Assembly (NCBI GenBank): GCA_030123585.1
Contig: CP126120.1
Location: 744,001 to 808,000 of the forward strand
Reading direction: 5' to 3'
DNA from: Rhodanobacteraceae bacterium
GTDB taxonomy: Bacteria > Pseudomonadota > Gammaproteobacteria > Xanthomonadales > Rhodanobacteraceae
DNA length: 64,000 nt
A program made the position numbers and the translations under genes. Shown piece after piece: positions 1 to 9,089 of this stretch. The notes beneath the pieces were generated by a model. It worked only from the letters and a program-made list of their open reading frames with translations. It was not told the origin of the DNA and ran no database searches. Positions within the stretch are counted from its first letter, which is position 1; the number at the start of each line of letters is the position of its first letter.

Positions 1-1015
1 CGTGATCCTCGCGCTGTACACGTATTCCAGCGGCCTGCGCGCGCCGGCGCTGATCGCGTTCGTGAAGGACGCGATGCTGTACATCACCGTGATCGCGGCG
101 GTGGTGATCATCCCGGTCAAGCTGGGCGGCTACGGCGCGGTGTTCGCGGCCGCCGAAAAGGCCTTCGCCGCCAAGGGCGGCGACACCGGCATCCTGTTGA
201 AGCCGGATCAATACTGGTCGTTCGCGACGCTGGCGCTGGGGTCCGCGTTCGCGCTGTTCCTGTACCCGCACGCGACCACCGCGACGTTGAGCGCGTCCGG
301 CCCCGAAACGATTCGCCGCAACGCGGTGTGGCTGCCCGCGTACAGCGTGATGCTGGGCCTGGTCGCGTTGCTCGGCTACATGGCACTGGCCGCGCACGTG
401 GACGTGAAGGACGGTTCGATGGCGGTGCCCGCGCTGATCAACGCCAGCTTCCCGCCGTGGTTCACCGGTTTCTGCTTCGCCGCGATCGCACTGGGTGCGC
501 TGGTGCCGGCAGCGATCATGTCGATCGGCGCGGCCAATCTGTTCACCCGCAACATCTGGCGGCCTTACGTCAATGACCGGTTGAGCAACGCGCAGGAATC
601 GCGCATCGCCAAGAACATTTCGCTGCTGGTGAAGTTCGGTGCATTGCTCGCCGTGTTGTACCTGCCCACGAAATTCGCGATCGACCTGCAACTGCTGGGC
701 GGCATCTGGATGCTGCAGATTTTCCCGGCGGTGATCTGCGGCCTGTACACCCGCTGGCTGCGCGCGTCGGCGCTGCTGCTCGGCTGGATCGCGGGCATGG
801 CGCTGGGCAGCGCGCTGGCGTACCACCAGGGATTGAAGCCGGTGTACACCTTCGTGTTCGGTGACGCGCACTACGGCATCTACATCGGGCTGCTGGCGCT
901 GGCGGTGAATTTCGTTGTGTCGATCGTCGCGACGCCTTTGGCTGCGATGTTCAAGCGCGAAGCGCCGCATGACCGCACGCAGGCGATCGATTATCACGAT
1001 GCCCTTCCGGATTGA
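1..1015 (+). CDS. Sodium:solute symporter, MctP-like monocarboxylate permease (5' truncated)
   Basis: This is the C-terminal part of a sodium/solute symporter family (SSS) permease of the inner membrane. The reading frame is open at the left window edge, so the real start lies outside. About 337 residues are visible and hold roughly eight hydrophobic membrane segments separated by short polar loops. The 'KFAIDLQLLGGIWMLQIFPA' segment and the 'ALLLGWIAGMALG' segment near the end resemble MctP-type monocarboxylate (pyruvate, lactate, acetate) uptake permeases. The substrate is inferred from this resemblance only. The polar tail ends in IDYHDALPD. The next gene is convergent, separated by a palindromic repeat. 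Confidence 0.8.
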   Translation, partial: VILALYTYSSGLRAPALIAFVKDAMLYITVIAAVVIIPVKLGGYGAVFAAAEKAFAAKGGDTGILLKPDQYWSFATLALGSAFALFLYPHATTATLSASGPETIRRNAVWLPAYSVMLGLVALLGYMALAAHVDVKDGSMAVPALINASFPPWFTGFCFAAIALGALVPAAIMSIGAANLFTRNIWRPYVNDRLSNAQESRIAKNISLLVKFGALLAVLYLPTKFAIDLQLLGGIWMLQIFPAVICGLYTRWLRASALLLGWIAGMALGSALAYHQGLKPVYTFVFGDAHYGIYIGLLALAVNFVVSIVATPLAAMFKREAPHDRTQAIDYHDALPD

Positions 1016-1048
1016 TGGCACTCTGTGAGTGCAGTGTCGTAGTGTTTT

Positions 1049-1163
1049 GTAGGTTGGCGCTGAGCGCAGCGAAGCCCAACAAGAGTCGCGGCCCCCACCC
1101 GCCTACGATTCGACGGCTGTTGGGCTTCTCCCGGAACAAGTTCCGGGATCAGCCCAACCTACA
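1049..1163. repeat. Intergenic palindromic repeat, GTAGGTTGG family, copy 1
   Basis: The element begins with GTAGGTTGG and ends with CCAACCTAC, forming terminal inverted repeats. Inside are shorter hairpins built from GAAGCCCAAC and GTTGGGCTTC and a 'GGAACAAGTTCC' palindrome. A second copy of the same design lies at 16116-16220. It sits between two convergent genes, where it could also fold as a transcript end. No transposase is encoded. Confidence 0.75.
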
Positions 1164-1166
1164 GAA

Positions 1167-4100
1167 CTATTTACCCACGTCGATCGTGACGCCGTTACCG
1201 CGCATGGCCTGGTTGAACGCCGGCACGGTCGTGGACTTGAGCTTTTCGAACTCCGTGCGTGCAGTGTCCAGCTTTGCCTGAAGCTCGGCGAAGGTGTTGA
1301 GCTGGGCTACGGTGGGCGCGTAGTCGGAACCGCCAGCGGTGTTCTGGATGCCCTGCCCGACCCGGCCGGCCAGCCAGCGAAGGTTCCAGTACATCCGGAA
1401 TGGCGTGGAGTACTGCTTGTCATCGCTGAGCCGCGCTTCCGGGCTGACCAACTGGTTCTCGACCTCAAGAATCTGCGCATCGAGCTGTCGCAGCGCCTCC
1501 GCGGCAGCGCCCGACGCGTGGGTCTTCAATTGATCCTCGATCTGCTTGCGCCATTTTTCCATCGCGTTGACCATGTCCGACGTCGCGCTGATCGCGCCGG
1601 CGATCTGCACTTGCATCGCGGTCGAATCGTTCAACACCGCATCGCTGGTCTTGATCTTCGGATCCTTCACCACCTTGAACGGCTGCGTGTAACTGCGGCC
1701 GTCCACGGTCAGCCGCACCTGGTAGCTGCCCGGCGCTGCAATGGGCGTGCCGGTGTGCGGCGTCATGCCCCAGTGGATGATGGTGCGATACGTCTTGCCC
1801 TGATAGCGCGACTCGTCCCAGATGTGCGGGTTTTCGGGCGGTGTCGTGAGCAGCCGGACATCGGTCGGTTCGTCGTAGAAAAGATCCCAATAGGCACCAT
1901 TAAGGCCTTGGTGCGCCTCCAATTTCTCCGTGCGGATCGCCTTCCCCTGTGCGTCCAGGATCTGCAACTGCACCGGCTGTTTGGGCGCCTTCGCCAGATA
2001 GAACTGGAACTGCGGCCGCGCCGGCTGGGCTTCGGTCGGGTAGGCACCGCGCGCCTGCCGATACACCTCGCCCGGTTTGAACAGTCGCGTCGCTCCGCTG
2101 TTCGGTTGCTCGGGACTGCCGGTCTGCTCGAAGGTCGCGATGTTCGGCAGGATGTAATCGCCGCGGCCGTAGGTGGACACGTCCACGTCGTGCATGTGCG
2201 GCTGGATGTTGATCCAGGTCACTGGCGAGGGTGGCAAGCCCTTGTTGAAGCGGGTCCAGTGCCTGCCGTCGTCCATCGTGTAGTAGAACGCATGGCCGGT
2301 GCCCGCGAACAGCATGCCTTCGCGGTTCGGGTTTTCGGCCACACTCAGCGTGTAGTCCAGCGGATGGGCGGACGGCAGATCGCCGCTGATGTTCTTCCAG
2401 GTCTTGCCGTAATCGGTGGTCTTTAGGATGTACGGCTTGTGGTCGCCTTCACCCGCGAAGCGGAAATCCACCGCGATGTACGCGGTGCCCGCATGGAAAT
2501 GCGACGGCGCAATTTGGTTGATGTTGCCGCGCGGCGGCAAATGCAGGTTCGCGGTGACATCGATCCACTGCGGTTGCCCTTGCGACTCCGCGTCCCTCGT
2601 GTACCAGACCTTGCCGTCGTTGGTGCCGGCCCACAGCAGACCTTTCTCGATCGGCGAGTAGGCCAGCGACCACACCAGCGCGCCGAAGTACTGGCCGAGG
2701 TTGTCCTGCATCAGGCCACCACTCGGAACGATCAGCGACGGATCGCGCGTGGACAAATCCGGGCTGAACTCCGTCCACGAATGGCCCTTGTCGGTGGTGC
2801 GCAGCACTATCTGGCAGCCATACAACACGCTGTCGTGGTCGAACGGATCGATCGCCAGCGGCGGCGTCCAGTGGCAACGGTACTTGAGCTTGTCGGGCGG
2901 TGAATCCAGCCCGACGATCGACGGCGACACCGAATGCGGCGTGCCTTGCGCCAGGTCGAAGCGGTACAGCTCGTTGCCGTAGCACGAGGACCACACGATG
3001 TCCGGATTGCCCGGCTCGGGAATCGTGAATCCCGATTCGCAGGCGTTCGGAAAATACTGGTAGGTCGGCGGTTCTTCGTTCGGCCCTTCGAAACCGCCGC
3101 GATCGGGCGGCGTCTTCGGTTCGCCGCCCGGCCCGAGCGCCCAGCCTTTCGGCGGCGGCGCGGCTTTCGGATATTTTGCGAGCAGTTTCTTGTCGACCTT
3201 GGGTTTGCTTCCAGACCTGCCTTCGTCTTCGTCGAAGCGCTGTCTGGATTCGTTCCCTTGCGGCATGAATTCGCCTTCCGGCAGCAGGCCGTTGCCGCTC
3301 GGCTGCGAAAGGTCGCTGGAGATGCGCCAACCGCCGTCGTCCTGCCGGTTGCCGTAGAGCCAATACGGAACCTGATCATCGCTGGCGACGTGGTAGATCT
3401 GGCCGTTGGGCAGCGCGACGTGCAGCGCGGTTCCCGCGCCGGTGGCGATGTTGGCGCCGCCGTCGTCGGTCAATACGTAATGCGCGGGATCGGTGGGATC
3501 GATCCAGGCGTCGTGGCAATCGCCGCAGGATGCGGCGCCCAGCGGTTTCACCTTCTTGCCGCCTTCTCCCGAAAAGGTCTTTCCGCCGTCACTCGAATAA
3601 TGATCACCGCTGTTCAAGACCAGCACGCCGTCGGCGTCCCTGGGATTGGCTTCGATGAAGATGTAGTAGCCGGCGCGCATGATGAGGTTGCGATCCCAGC
3701 TCGTGACTTTCCAGTTCGCGCCGCCGTCGTCGCTGCGCCACACGGAGCCCTGGTCCTTCGTCTGGATCAGCGCGTACATGCGCTGCGGATTGGACGGCGC
3801 GATGGTCACGTCGATCTTGCCCAGCGGCGGCTTCGGCAGGCCGTTCGCGGTCGTCAGGTGCGTCCAGGTCTGGCCGTTGTCGTGCGAGAGGTACACGCCG
3901 CTGCCCGGGCCGCCGCTCAGCTCGGCCCAGGTGCGCACGCTGAATTGCCAGGTGCCGGCGAGCACGGTGTCGGGATTGCCGGGATCCATGCTGAGTCCAC
4001 TGCAGCCGGTCTCCGCATTCACGAACAGCGTCTGTTTCCAAGTCCTGCCGCCATCGGTGGTGCGGAACACGCCGCGCTCGTGTTGCGGCGCGGCGCCGGA

Positions 4101-4628
4101 ACCTTCGGCGCACACCAGCACGTTGTTCGTGTCCTTCGGATTGATGAGTATGCGCGCGATGCGCCCGGTCTTCGGCAACCCCATGTGCTGCCAGGTCACG
4201 CCACCGTCGGTGGACTTGTACACGCCGTCGCCCACGATGTCGCTGGGACGGATCGTCCAGGGTTCGCCGGTGCCCACCCACACCGTGTCGTGGTTGTCCG
4301 GCGCCACCGCGATCGCGCCGATCGCGGAAACATCCTGATCGTCGAAGATCGGTTTGAACGTGTGTCCGCCGTCGGTGGACTTCCACACGCCGCCCGAAGC
4401 CGCACCGAGGTAATACGTCGAATAATCGCCGGGAATCCCCGCGACCGAGGCGACCCGTCCGCCGGCCGGCGGCCCCATGTAATGGAACTGCAGCGGAGGC
4501 GGAGTCGTGGTCTTCGGCGCGTGCCCGGCGTGTCCGGATTGCGCGGACGCCGCCCCGGTCACCGCGACGCACATCGCGGCCGCAAGAATCGAAGAAAAGC
4601 TGAGCCCGCTCATTCGCACGCCACGCAT
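1167..4628 (-). CDS. Secreted Asp-box (BNR/VPS10-like) repeat protein, paralogue 1
   Basis: A 1153-residue secreted protein, the first of four related genes in the window. The start at 4628 is chosen because GGGGAG lies nine bases before the ATG and a signal peptide follows (hydrophobic stretch ending ASAQ). The body carries many Asp-box motifs of the form S-x-D-x-G-x-T-W (for example KSTDGGHTF, KSTDGGVTW, RTTDGGRTW, KTTDYGKTW), as in sortilin/VPS10-type beta-propellers often annotated 'glycosyl hydrolase'. The last 250 residues look like an FlgD-type Ig-like module ('GSYQVRLTVDGRSYTQPF') followed by a helical tail. Unlike its paralogues it has a CGDCH motif and several other cysteines. It is divergent from a TonB-dependent receptor. 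No catalytic activity can be assigned from sequence. Confidence 0.85.
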   Translation of the reverse strand: MRGVRMSGLSFSSILAAAMCVAVTGAASAQSGHAGHAPKTTTPPPLQFHYMGPPAGGRVASVAGIPGDYSTYYLGAASGGVWKSTDGGHTFKPIFDDQDVSAIGAIAVAPDNHDTVWVGTGEPWTIRPSDIVGDGVYKSTDGGVTWQHMGLPKTGRIARILINPKDTNNVLVCAEGSGAAPQHERGVFRTTDGGRTWKQTLFVNAETGCSGLSMDPGNPDTVLAGTWQFSVRTWAELSGGPGSGVYLSHDNGQTWTHLTTANGLPKPPLGKIDVTIAPSNPQRMYALIQTKDQGSVWRSDDGGANWKVTSWDRNLIMRAGYYIFIEANPRDADGVLVLNSGDHYSSDGGKTFSGEGGKKVKPLGAASCGDCHDAWIDPTDPAHYVLTDDGGANIATGAGTALHVALPNGQIYHVASDDQVPYWLYGNRQDDGGWRISSDLSQPSGNGLLPEGEFMPQGNESRQRFDEDEGRSGSKPKVDKKLLAKYPKAAPPPKGWALGPGGEPKTPPDRGGFEGPNEEPPTYQYFPNACESGFTIPEPGNPDIVWSSCYGNELYRFDLAQGTPHSVSPSIVGLDSPPDKLKYRCHWTPPLAIDPFDHDSVLYGCQIVLRTTDKGHSWTEFSPDLSTRDPSLIVPSGGLMQDNLGQYFGALVWSLAYSPIEKGLLWAGTNDGKVWYTRDAESQGQPQWIDVTANLHLPPRGNINQIAPSHFHAGTAYIAVDFRFAGEGDHKPYILKTTDYGKTWKNISGDLPSAHPLDYTLSVAENPNREGMLFAGTGHAFYYTMDDGRHWTRFNKGLPPSPVTWINIQPHMHDVDVSTYGRGDYILPNIATFEQTGSPEQPNSGATRLFKPGEVYRQARGAYPTEAQPARPQFQFYLAKAPKQPVQLQILDAQGKAIRTEKLEAHQGLNGAYWDLFYDEPTDVRLLTTPPENPHIWDESRYQGKTYRTIIHWGMTPHTGTPIAAPGSYQVRLTVDGRSYTQPFKVVKDPKIKTSDAVLNDSTAMQVQIAGAISATSDMVNAMEKWRKQIEDQLKTHASGAAAEALRQLDAQILEVENQLVSPEARLSDDKQYSTPFRMYWNLRWLAGRVGQGIQNTAGGSDYAPTVAQLNTFAELQAKLDTARTEFEKLKSTTVPAFNQAMRGNGVTIDVGK

Positions 4629-4780
4629 GGATCGGTACTCCCCACTCTCGTCGTCACCCGTCCGAATGGTAGCAACCCGGCACGCCAAGTCGTTGAAGTC
4701 AGCGGGTAAACGCATGGCCTATGGCATCTTGCTGCGATTTCGGCGACAAATGGGGTTTGATCCCGAGGCTTGAAGCCCTG

Positions 4781-6970
4781 ATGCCGACTCCAAGAAGCAG
4801 CCCGCTCGCCCTGACCATCGCACTGCTCCTCGCCTCCGGCGCCGCCGCCGCGCAAAGTTCGAGCACCGCCCCGGCCGGACAGGACAGCCAGGCGCAACAA
4901 ACGCTGCCGACCATCAACGTCAAGGGCAAGCAGCCTTACGACTGGCGCAAGTACGTCGCGGCCAAGCTGCTCCACCAGATGCCCGAGGTGTCCGACACCG
5001 AAATCACCGTGACCAAGAAGGCCACGGTCACGCATCTGGATCTGCAGCCCACCATCGTCGGCAACAACCTCACGCAACTGTTCGCGCGCTCGCCCGGCGT
5101 GCTGGTGTCGCAGCAGCCGACGCCGACGCAGTTCAACCTCAGCTATCGCGGCCTCGGCAATCCGCAGGAATCGGAATATGTGTTGGCGATGCAGGACGGC
5201 ATTCCGTTGGAATCGGACTGGATCGGTTTCCCCACGCTGTACGCGATGCCGCTCTCGTCGAGCATTGCCGACATCCAGTTGATCCGCGGCGGCGCGAGCC
5301 TGCTGTACGGCCCCGAACCTGCGCCGGTAATCAACCTCGTGTCGAAGCGCCCGAAGCCCGGCGCGCCGTTTTCGATCGGCACCGAACAGGTGATCGGCGA
5401 TCACGGGCTGTATTCGACGTACAACGTGCTGGAAGGCAGCGCCGGCAAGTGGACGTACCGCGCCGACGCGGGTTACGTGCGCAGCGACGGCACGCGCGCG
5501 AACGCGCAATCGCAGATGCGCCAGGCCGACCTGTACGTCGAATACCGTCCGAACGACATGCAGTACTCGTGGCTCAACGTGCACGCGATCGACGCCGATT
5601 CCGGCGACGCGGGCCGCATGAGTTATCCGCAGTGGCTCGCCAATCCGGATGCGACGCCGACGCCGTGGAACCGCGACTGGGTGGATCGCTACCAGATCGT
5701 GCTGGGCCACCAGCAGGAATGGAGCAACGGCTGGCTGTTCATCGGCAAGCTGTGGGCGGGCTACCAGGATCTCGCCAGCCGCGCGGCCGGCAGCGCGCTG
5801 CCGCCCCAACCGCCACCCGCGACCACGACGCTGCAGGATGAACAGTTCCGCACGCAAGGTGTGGACCTGCGTGTGCGCAAGAAGTGGGGACAAGGCAACG
5901 CCTTCACCGCGGGCGTGGTCGCGTTCCACGGCAACGATCCGTTCCGTCAGTGGACCGACACCGATCTGTACGTCGATCGCTACGACCGCAATGGCACGCC
6001 GCGCCTGCGCCAGAAACGGCAGTCGAATTACTACGCCGTGTTCGCGGAAAACGTGTTCCGGTTGCCGCACGAGATCCACGTCGTGCCATCAATCCGGCTG
6101 GAACGCGAACGCGTCGCTGTCGATGAAAGCGTGCGCCCGCCGTTCCTCACGCGCCCGCTGATCAACGAATCCGATTCGCGCACCGTGCCGCTGTTCGGGC
6201 TCGGCATCGGCAACGACTTCGGGCGCGGCAATGAAACCTACTTCAACGTGTCCAAGGGCTGGCGCCCGTTGCGCTACTTCGATATGGCGTCACCCTTCGC
6301 CAACGTGGTGCCCGGCCACGCGCCCGATCCCTCGAAGTCGCTGTCGTGGGAAGCCGGCGTGCACGGCGTGCCGGTGACCGGCCTGTACTACGACGTCAGC
6401 GTATTCTGGATCGACTTCAGGAACCGCATCGAGGCGCAGCACATCAACGCCACCGACGTGCTCGAAGTGAACTCGGGCGACACCCGCAGCCGCGGCTTCG
6501 AAGGACAAATCAACTACGACTTCTTCGCGCCGACCGCGCGCGCGGCAAAGGGCGAACACCTGGAAGCCTTCGCGAGCCTCAGCCTGTTGAACGCGCGTTT
6601 CACCCACAGCGTGATCCCGGGACAGGTCGGCAAGATTCCCGCCTACGCGCCGCGCTACCTCGCCAAGGCCGGCCTCACCTGGCGCGTGGACCAGCGCTAC
6701 AAGGCCAGCCTGACCGCGGTGTCGTCGGCCGCGCAGTACTGGCAGGACTCCAACCAGCCGTTCGGCAGCGGCGCGAGTTTCATCCCCGCCAAGATTCCCG
6801 CCTACACCGCCGTCGATTTCGCGAGCGACTGGCAGCTCACGCCGTGGCTGAAACTGCTCGCCGGCATCAGCAACCTCACCGACCGCCAGTACTACAACCG
6901 CGTCTGGCAGACCGGCCTCGAACCCGCCTACGGGCGCACGTGGTATGCGGGGTTCGAGTTGAAGATGTGA
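4781..6970 (+). CDS. TonB-dependent receptor, FecA-like
   Basis: A 729-residue outer-membrane gated-channel protein. The start at 4781 is preferred over 4721 because a signal peptide (MPTPRSSPLALTIALLLASG, cleaved after AAAAQ) begins there. The plug domain follows ('NNLTQLFARSPGVLVSQQ', 'IQLIRGGASLLYGPEPAPVI'), then a long beta-barrel rich in alternating aromatic strands. The plug resembles FecA-type siderophore or Fe-citrate receptors, but the ligand is not determined. The last residues are FELKM, so the usual terminal aromatic is missing. It is divergent from Asp-box paralogue 1 with 152 bases between starts, which suggests shared regulation of surface uptake functions. Confidence 0.85.
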   Translation: MPTPRSSPLALTIALLLASGAAAAQSSSTAPAGQDSQAQQTLPTINVKGKQPYDWRKYVAAKLLHQMPEVSDTEITVTKKATVTHLDLQPTIVGNNLTQLFARSPGVLVSQQPTPTQFNLSYRGLGNPQESEYVLAMQDGIPLESDWIGFPTLYAMPLSSSIADIQLIRGGASLLYGPEPAPVINLVSKRPKPGAPFSIGTEQVIGDHGLYSTYNVLEGSAGKWTYRADAGYVRSDGTRANAQSQMRQADLYVEYRPNDMQYSWLNVHAIDADSGDAGRMSYPQWLANPDATPTPWNRDWVDRYQIVLGHQQEWSNGWLFIGKLWAGYQDLASRAAGSALPPQPPPATTTLQDEQFRTQGVDLRVRKKWGQGNAFTAGVVAFHGNDPFRQWTDTDLYVDRYDRNGTPRLRQKRQSNYYAVFAENVFRLPHEIHVVPSIRLERERVAVDESVRPPFLTRPLINESDSRTVPLFGLGIGNDFGRGNETYFNVSKGWRPLRYFDMASPFANVVPGHAPDPSKSLSWEAGVHGVPVTGLYYDVSVFWIDFRNRIEAQHINATDVLEVNSGDTRSRGFEGQINYDFFAPTARAAKGEHLEAFASLSLLNARFTHSVIPGQVGKIPAYAPRYLAKAGLTWRVDQRYKASLTAVSSAAQYWQDSNQPFGSGASFIPAKIPAYTAVDFASDWQLTPWLKLLAGISNLTDRQYYNRVWQTGLEPAYGRTWYAGFELKM

Positions 6971-7001
6971 GGCGTGCGAACGAGCCGATTCGTTGCACGG
7001 C

Positions 7002-7030
7002 TTGAAGCTCTAAACGTTTTTGTTTACACT
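7002..7030 (+). promoter_or_regulatory. Probable sigma-70 promoter of hicAB
   Basis: TTGAAG at 7002-7007 and TACACT at 7025-7030 are separated by exactly 17 bases and lie about 30 bases before the hicA start. This is a good match to a housekeeping promoter. In E. coli hicAB the antitoxin binds near the promoter, but no clear dyad was identified here. Confidence 0.5.
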
Positions 7031-7059
7031 GTACCCGACCGAACCCGCAAGGATTCGCC

Positions 7060-7248
7060 GTGAAAGTCAGTGAATTCAAGCGGTGGCTTGCCGCGCAAGG
7101 CGTGCGCTTCGAGGAAGGCAAGCGGCACACCAAGCTGTACTACCGGGGCCGGCAGTCCACTTTGCCAAGACACGGCGGCCAGGAACTTGGAGACGGCTTG
7201 AGAAAGGCGATCCTGAAACAGCTCGGGCTGACCAGTTCAGTCCATTGA
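7060..7248 (+). CDS. hicA: HicA-type mRNA interferase toxin
   Basis: A 62-residue protein with the compact HicA double-stranded-RNA-binding-like fold. As I recall the E. coli K-12 HicA sequence, the match is close: 'SEFKRWLAAQGV' at the N-terminus, the central 'KLYYRGRQSTLPRHG' and the C-terminal 'LRKAILKQLGL'. The catalytic histidine is expected in the GKRHTK segment (about residue 23). HicA cleaves mRNA when not bound by HicB. The gene precedes the antitoxin by 17 bases, the usual toxin-first hicAB order. It lies in an AT-richer island between large conserved genes. Confidence 0.9.
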   Translation: MKVSEFKRWLAAQGVRFEEGKRHTKLYYRGRQSTLPRHGGQELGDGLRKAILKQLGLTSSVH

Positions 7249-7265
7249 TACCCGAGAGGCGAACC

Positions 7266-7682
7266 ATGCTGACTTATCCCGCCACGCTTGTCCCCGACGG
7301 CGATGGTTACTTCGTGCGGTTCCCCGACATCCCCGAGGCCCTCACCCAAGGCAGGACGCGTGAAGAGGCGCTCGACATGGCGGCCGACGCCCTGCGCACC
7401 GCCATGGACTTCTATTTCGAGGATGGGCGCCGCGTGCCGGTGCCGAGCCGCGTAAAGCGCGGCCAAGTTGGCATCGAACTGCCGCCGAGCGTCGCAGCGA
7501 AGGTGCTGCTGCTCAACACGATGCTGGAGCAACACGTGACCGCAGCGGAGTTGGCGCGACGTCTGCACACCAGCCCGCAGTCGGTCAACCGCCTCGTGGA
7601 CCTGGGCCACGCCACCAAAATCGACACCGTTGCCACGGCACTGAAAGCATTGGGCCGGCACATGGAATTGGTCGTCCGGTAA
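7266..7682 (+). CDS. hicB: HicB-type antitoxin
   Basis: A 138-residue antitoxin. The start at 7266 is supported by GAGAGG seven bases upstream and by the conserved N-terminus 'MLTYPATLVPDGDGYFVRFP'. Residues 1-60 form the degenerate RNase H-like HicB domain ('PDIPEALTQGRTREEALDMA', 'DFYFEDGRRVPVPS'). The C-terminal half carries a helix-turn-helix ('LARRLHTSPQSVNRLVDLGH') expected to bind the hicAB promoter. Both parts resemble E. coli K-12 HicB. It follows hicA directly and should be co-transcribed with it. Confidence 0.9.
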   Translation: MLTYPATLVPDGDGYFVRFPDIPEALTQGRTREEALDMAADALRTAMDFYFEDGRRVPVPSRVKRGQVGIELPPSVAAKVLLLNTMLEQHVTAAELARRLHTSPQSVNRLVDLGHATKIDTVATALKALGRHMELVVR

Positions 7683-7749
7683 TCGTCGCATCCGCAAGCC
7701 GTCGATCGGGTCGATCAAAGCACGCTGTGTGGGCATCGTGGTACCAGAG

Positions 7750-7774
7750 AATAAATGAACCTGACCCATTTATT
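7750..7774. repeat. Short AT-rich inverted repeat after hicB
   Basis: AATAAATG and CATTTATT form perfect 8-base arms around the loop AACCTGACC. It lies 67 bases after hicB. It could end the hicAB transcript, or be a remnant of a dispersed element. Sequences of the type 'AATAAATGAACCTGACCC' look familiar from proteobacterial intergenic repeats, but this was not checked. Confidence 0.45.
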
Positions 7775-7818
7775 TGAAACCATGTACGTCACATATGTAC
7801 ATTCTCATGGAGGAAATT

Positions 7819-8181
7819 TCATGTGGAAGCAGAACGTCCGTTTGCTACCCACCGCCACAGGGCCGGACAAATGGCGAGTACGAACCAAATGGCGATAATC
7901 GGAAGGGTGGTCGTAGACATCAGCCGAAATGTACTCAACTTGAAAACCTGCTTGCCATGCCAGAAAGTTATGGTACCCCACCAATGCGTAGGAATATCAC
8001 TGAATACATTACAAGATAGAAAGAATTTTTGAACCGACGGATCAAACCCAAGCTCTCGTAATAGCTTGTCCGGAGGAAACACGCACTGGTCCACGGAGAT
8101 GGTCATGTACTCCCATACCAGAAAGCCGGCTACCGCTGCCACCCAAAGAATACTCAGTACGATTGCCAGTCTCACATTCAT
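7819..8181 (-). CDS. Hypothetical membrane protein with two transmembrane segments
   Basis: A 120-residue protein of unrecognised family. The ATG at 8181 is chosen over the upstream TTG at 8220 because CGGAG sits seven bases before it. Hydrophobic segments at about residues 4-24 and 88-107 flank a polar loop with two cysteines ('VDQCVFPPDKLLRELGFDP', 'KFFLSCNVFSDIPTHWWG'), which probably faces the periplasm. Base composition is AT-richer than its surroundings. It follows another small membrane protein gene on the same strand with an 81-base gap, so the two may be co-transcribed. Confidence 0.6.
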   Translation of the reverse strand: MNVRLAIVLSILWVAAVAGFLVWEYMTISVDQCVFPPDKLLRELGFDPSVQKFFLSCNVFSDIPTHWWGTITFWHGKQVFKLSTFRLMSTTTLPIIAIWFVLAICPALWRWVANGRSAST

Positions 8182-8262
8182 TGGTAGCTCCGAAACAAAA
8201 CGCCTGAGGTAACCGCGCAAGCCCGCGTAGCGGATAAGCGTCCGGTTGATCGAATAGTTGAA

Positions 8263-8745
8263 TCAATGCTTCAACTCTAGGTAGGGCCCGCACAACCTGT
8301 CGAGCTCTTTGTGTTGCGCCATCAACCACTTCATGGTCTCCGCCCTGGCACGCACATGCTTATTGCGTTCATCACTCGGCGGCCCCTCGGACATTGTGTT
8401 GTGTAAGCCGAAGTCGACGATCTTGTGCCAGAGGGTCGTTTCCAAATATGCGGCGACCTCTGGGCTGAAGAGCCATTTGGCCGATTGTATGCCCGAAAGA
8501 TACATGACCTCGTCGCCGAGCCCCAACTTGCCTTGAGCGGTAATGGTGCCAAGTGTTTTTTGTACCGCTTCATAGATTTCGAACCGGCGATCGTAGAGGT
8601 CGAGCTTCAATTTATTGCGTGCAATCTGAGATTGCCGAAATGCAATCCATGCACCGATTAGCGCAATGACGGGCACGACCACGGCGGTCACGTATGCCGT
8701 CCAGTGCGGAGTGGTAGCTGCATCGAAGGCAACACTGATTGACAC
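8263..8745 (-). CDS. Hypothetical membrane-anchored protein
   Basis: A 160-residue protein starting with GTG, preceded by AGGGGC. One transmembrane segment lies at about residues 18-36, followed at once by an amphipathic helix 'RNKLKLDLYDRRFEIYEAVQ'. That arrangement is common in uncharacterised small bacterial membrane proteins, often near mobile elements. The rest is a soluble, probably helical domain on the cytoplasmic side. No function is assigned. Codon use and base composition are AT-richer than in the neighbouring conserved genes. Confidence 0.6.
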   Translation of the reverse strand: MSISVAFDAATTPHWTAYVTAVVVPVIALIGAWIAFRQSQIARNKLKLDLYDRRFEIYEAVQKTLGTITAQGKLGLGDEVMYLSGIQSAKWLFSPEVAAYLETTLWHKIVDFGLHNTMSEGPPSDERNKHVRARAETMKWLMAQHKELDRLCGPYLELKH

Positions 8746-9089
8746 TGGCTGAGCCCCTGTCGCCGTTGATCCAATTACAAGTCGGTTTCAAATGGAGCAT
8801 AGCTCCGCCGTCTAATCCAGGTCGCAAGCTGAAGGGCTGCGAAGGTTCCTCGATGAAACCATAACTCACGCAACTCGGGCCGCCTGATCCGGCCGCCACT
8901 CCCCAAAGCCGAAAATGGCTCCGTGCGATCTTCCCACCTGCAGACCACCTGCGCAAGCAAGAGCACCGCTGGGCACCTGCGTTGGCGATGGAATTCAAAG
9001 ACACTGGGTTCCGGGTTCCGCCGCAAAGAGCTGCGGCGGAACCGGAATGACGATCAAAAACGGATGATCGCTGGCGGCTCGAAGTCGCC
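8746..9089. other. Non-coding stretch with half-element of the GTCATTCC repeat family
   Basis: No convincing gene was found here. A minus-strand reading frame across 8612-9004 overlaps the real gene at 8263-8745 and shows no domain. At 9014-9043 there is a hairpin with perfect 12-base arms (GGTTCCGCCGCA / TGCGGCGGAACC) followed by GGAATGAC. This is the right-hand half of the repeat seen complete at 12410, 15981 and 53376. The rest shows nothing recognisable. Confidence 0.5.

Noticed and set aside
7774-8019. Plus-strand 81-residue frame after hicB
   Set aside because: It is antisense to the membrane protein at 7819-8181, with no domain and an unlikely composition.
8612-9004. Minus-strand 130-residue frame upstream of the hypothetical gene at 8263
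   Set aside because: It overlaps the better-supported gene in another frame and shows no domain, signal or ribosome binding site. It may be relic sequence.
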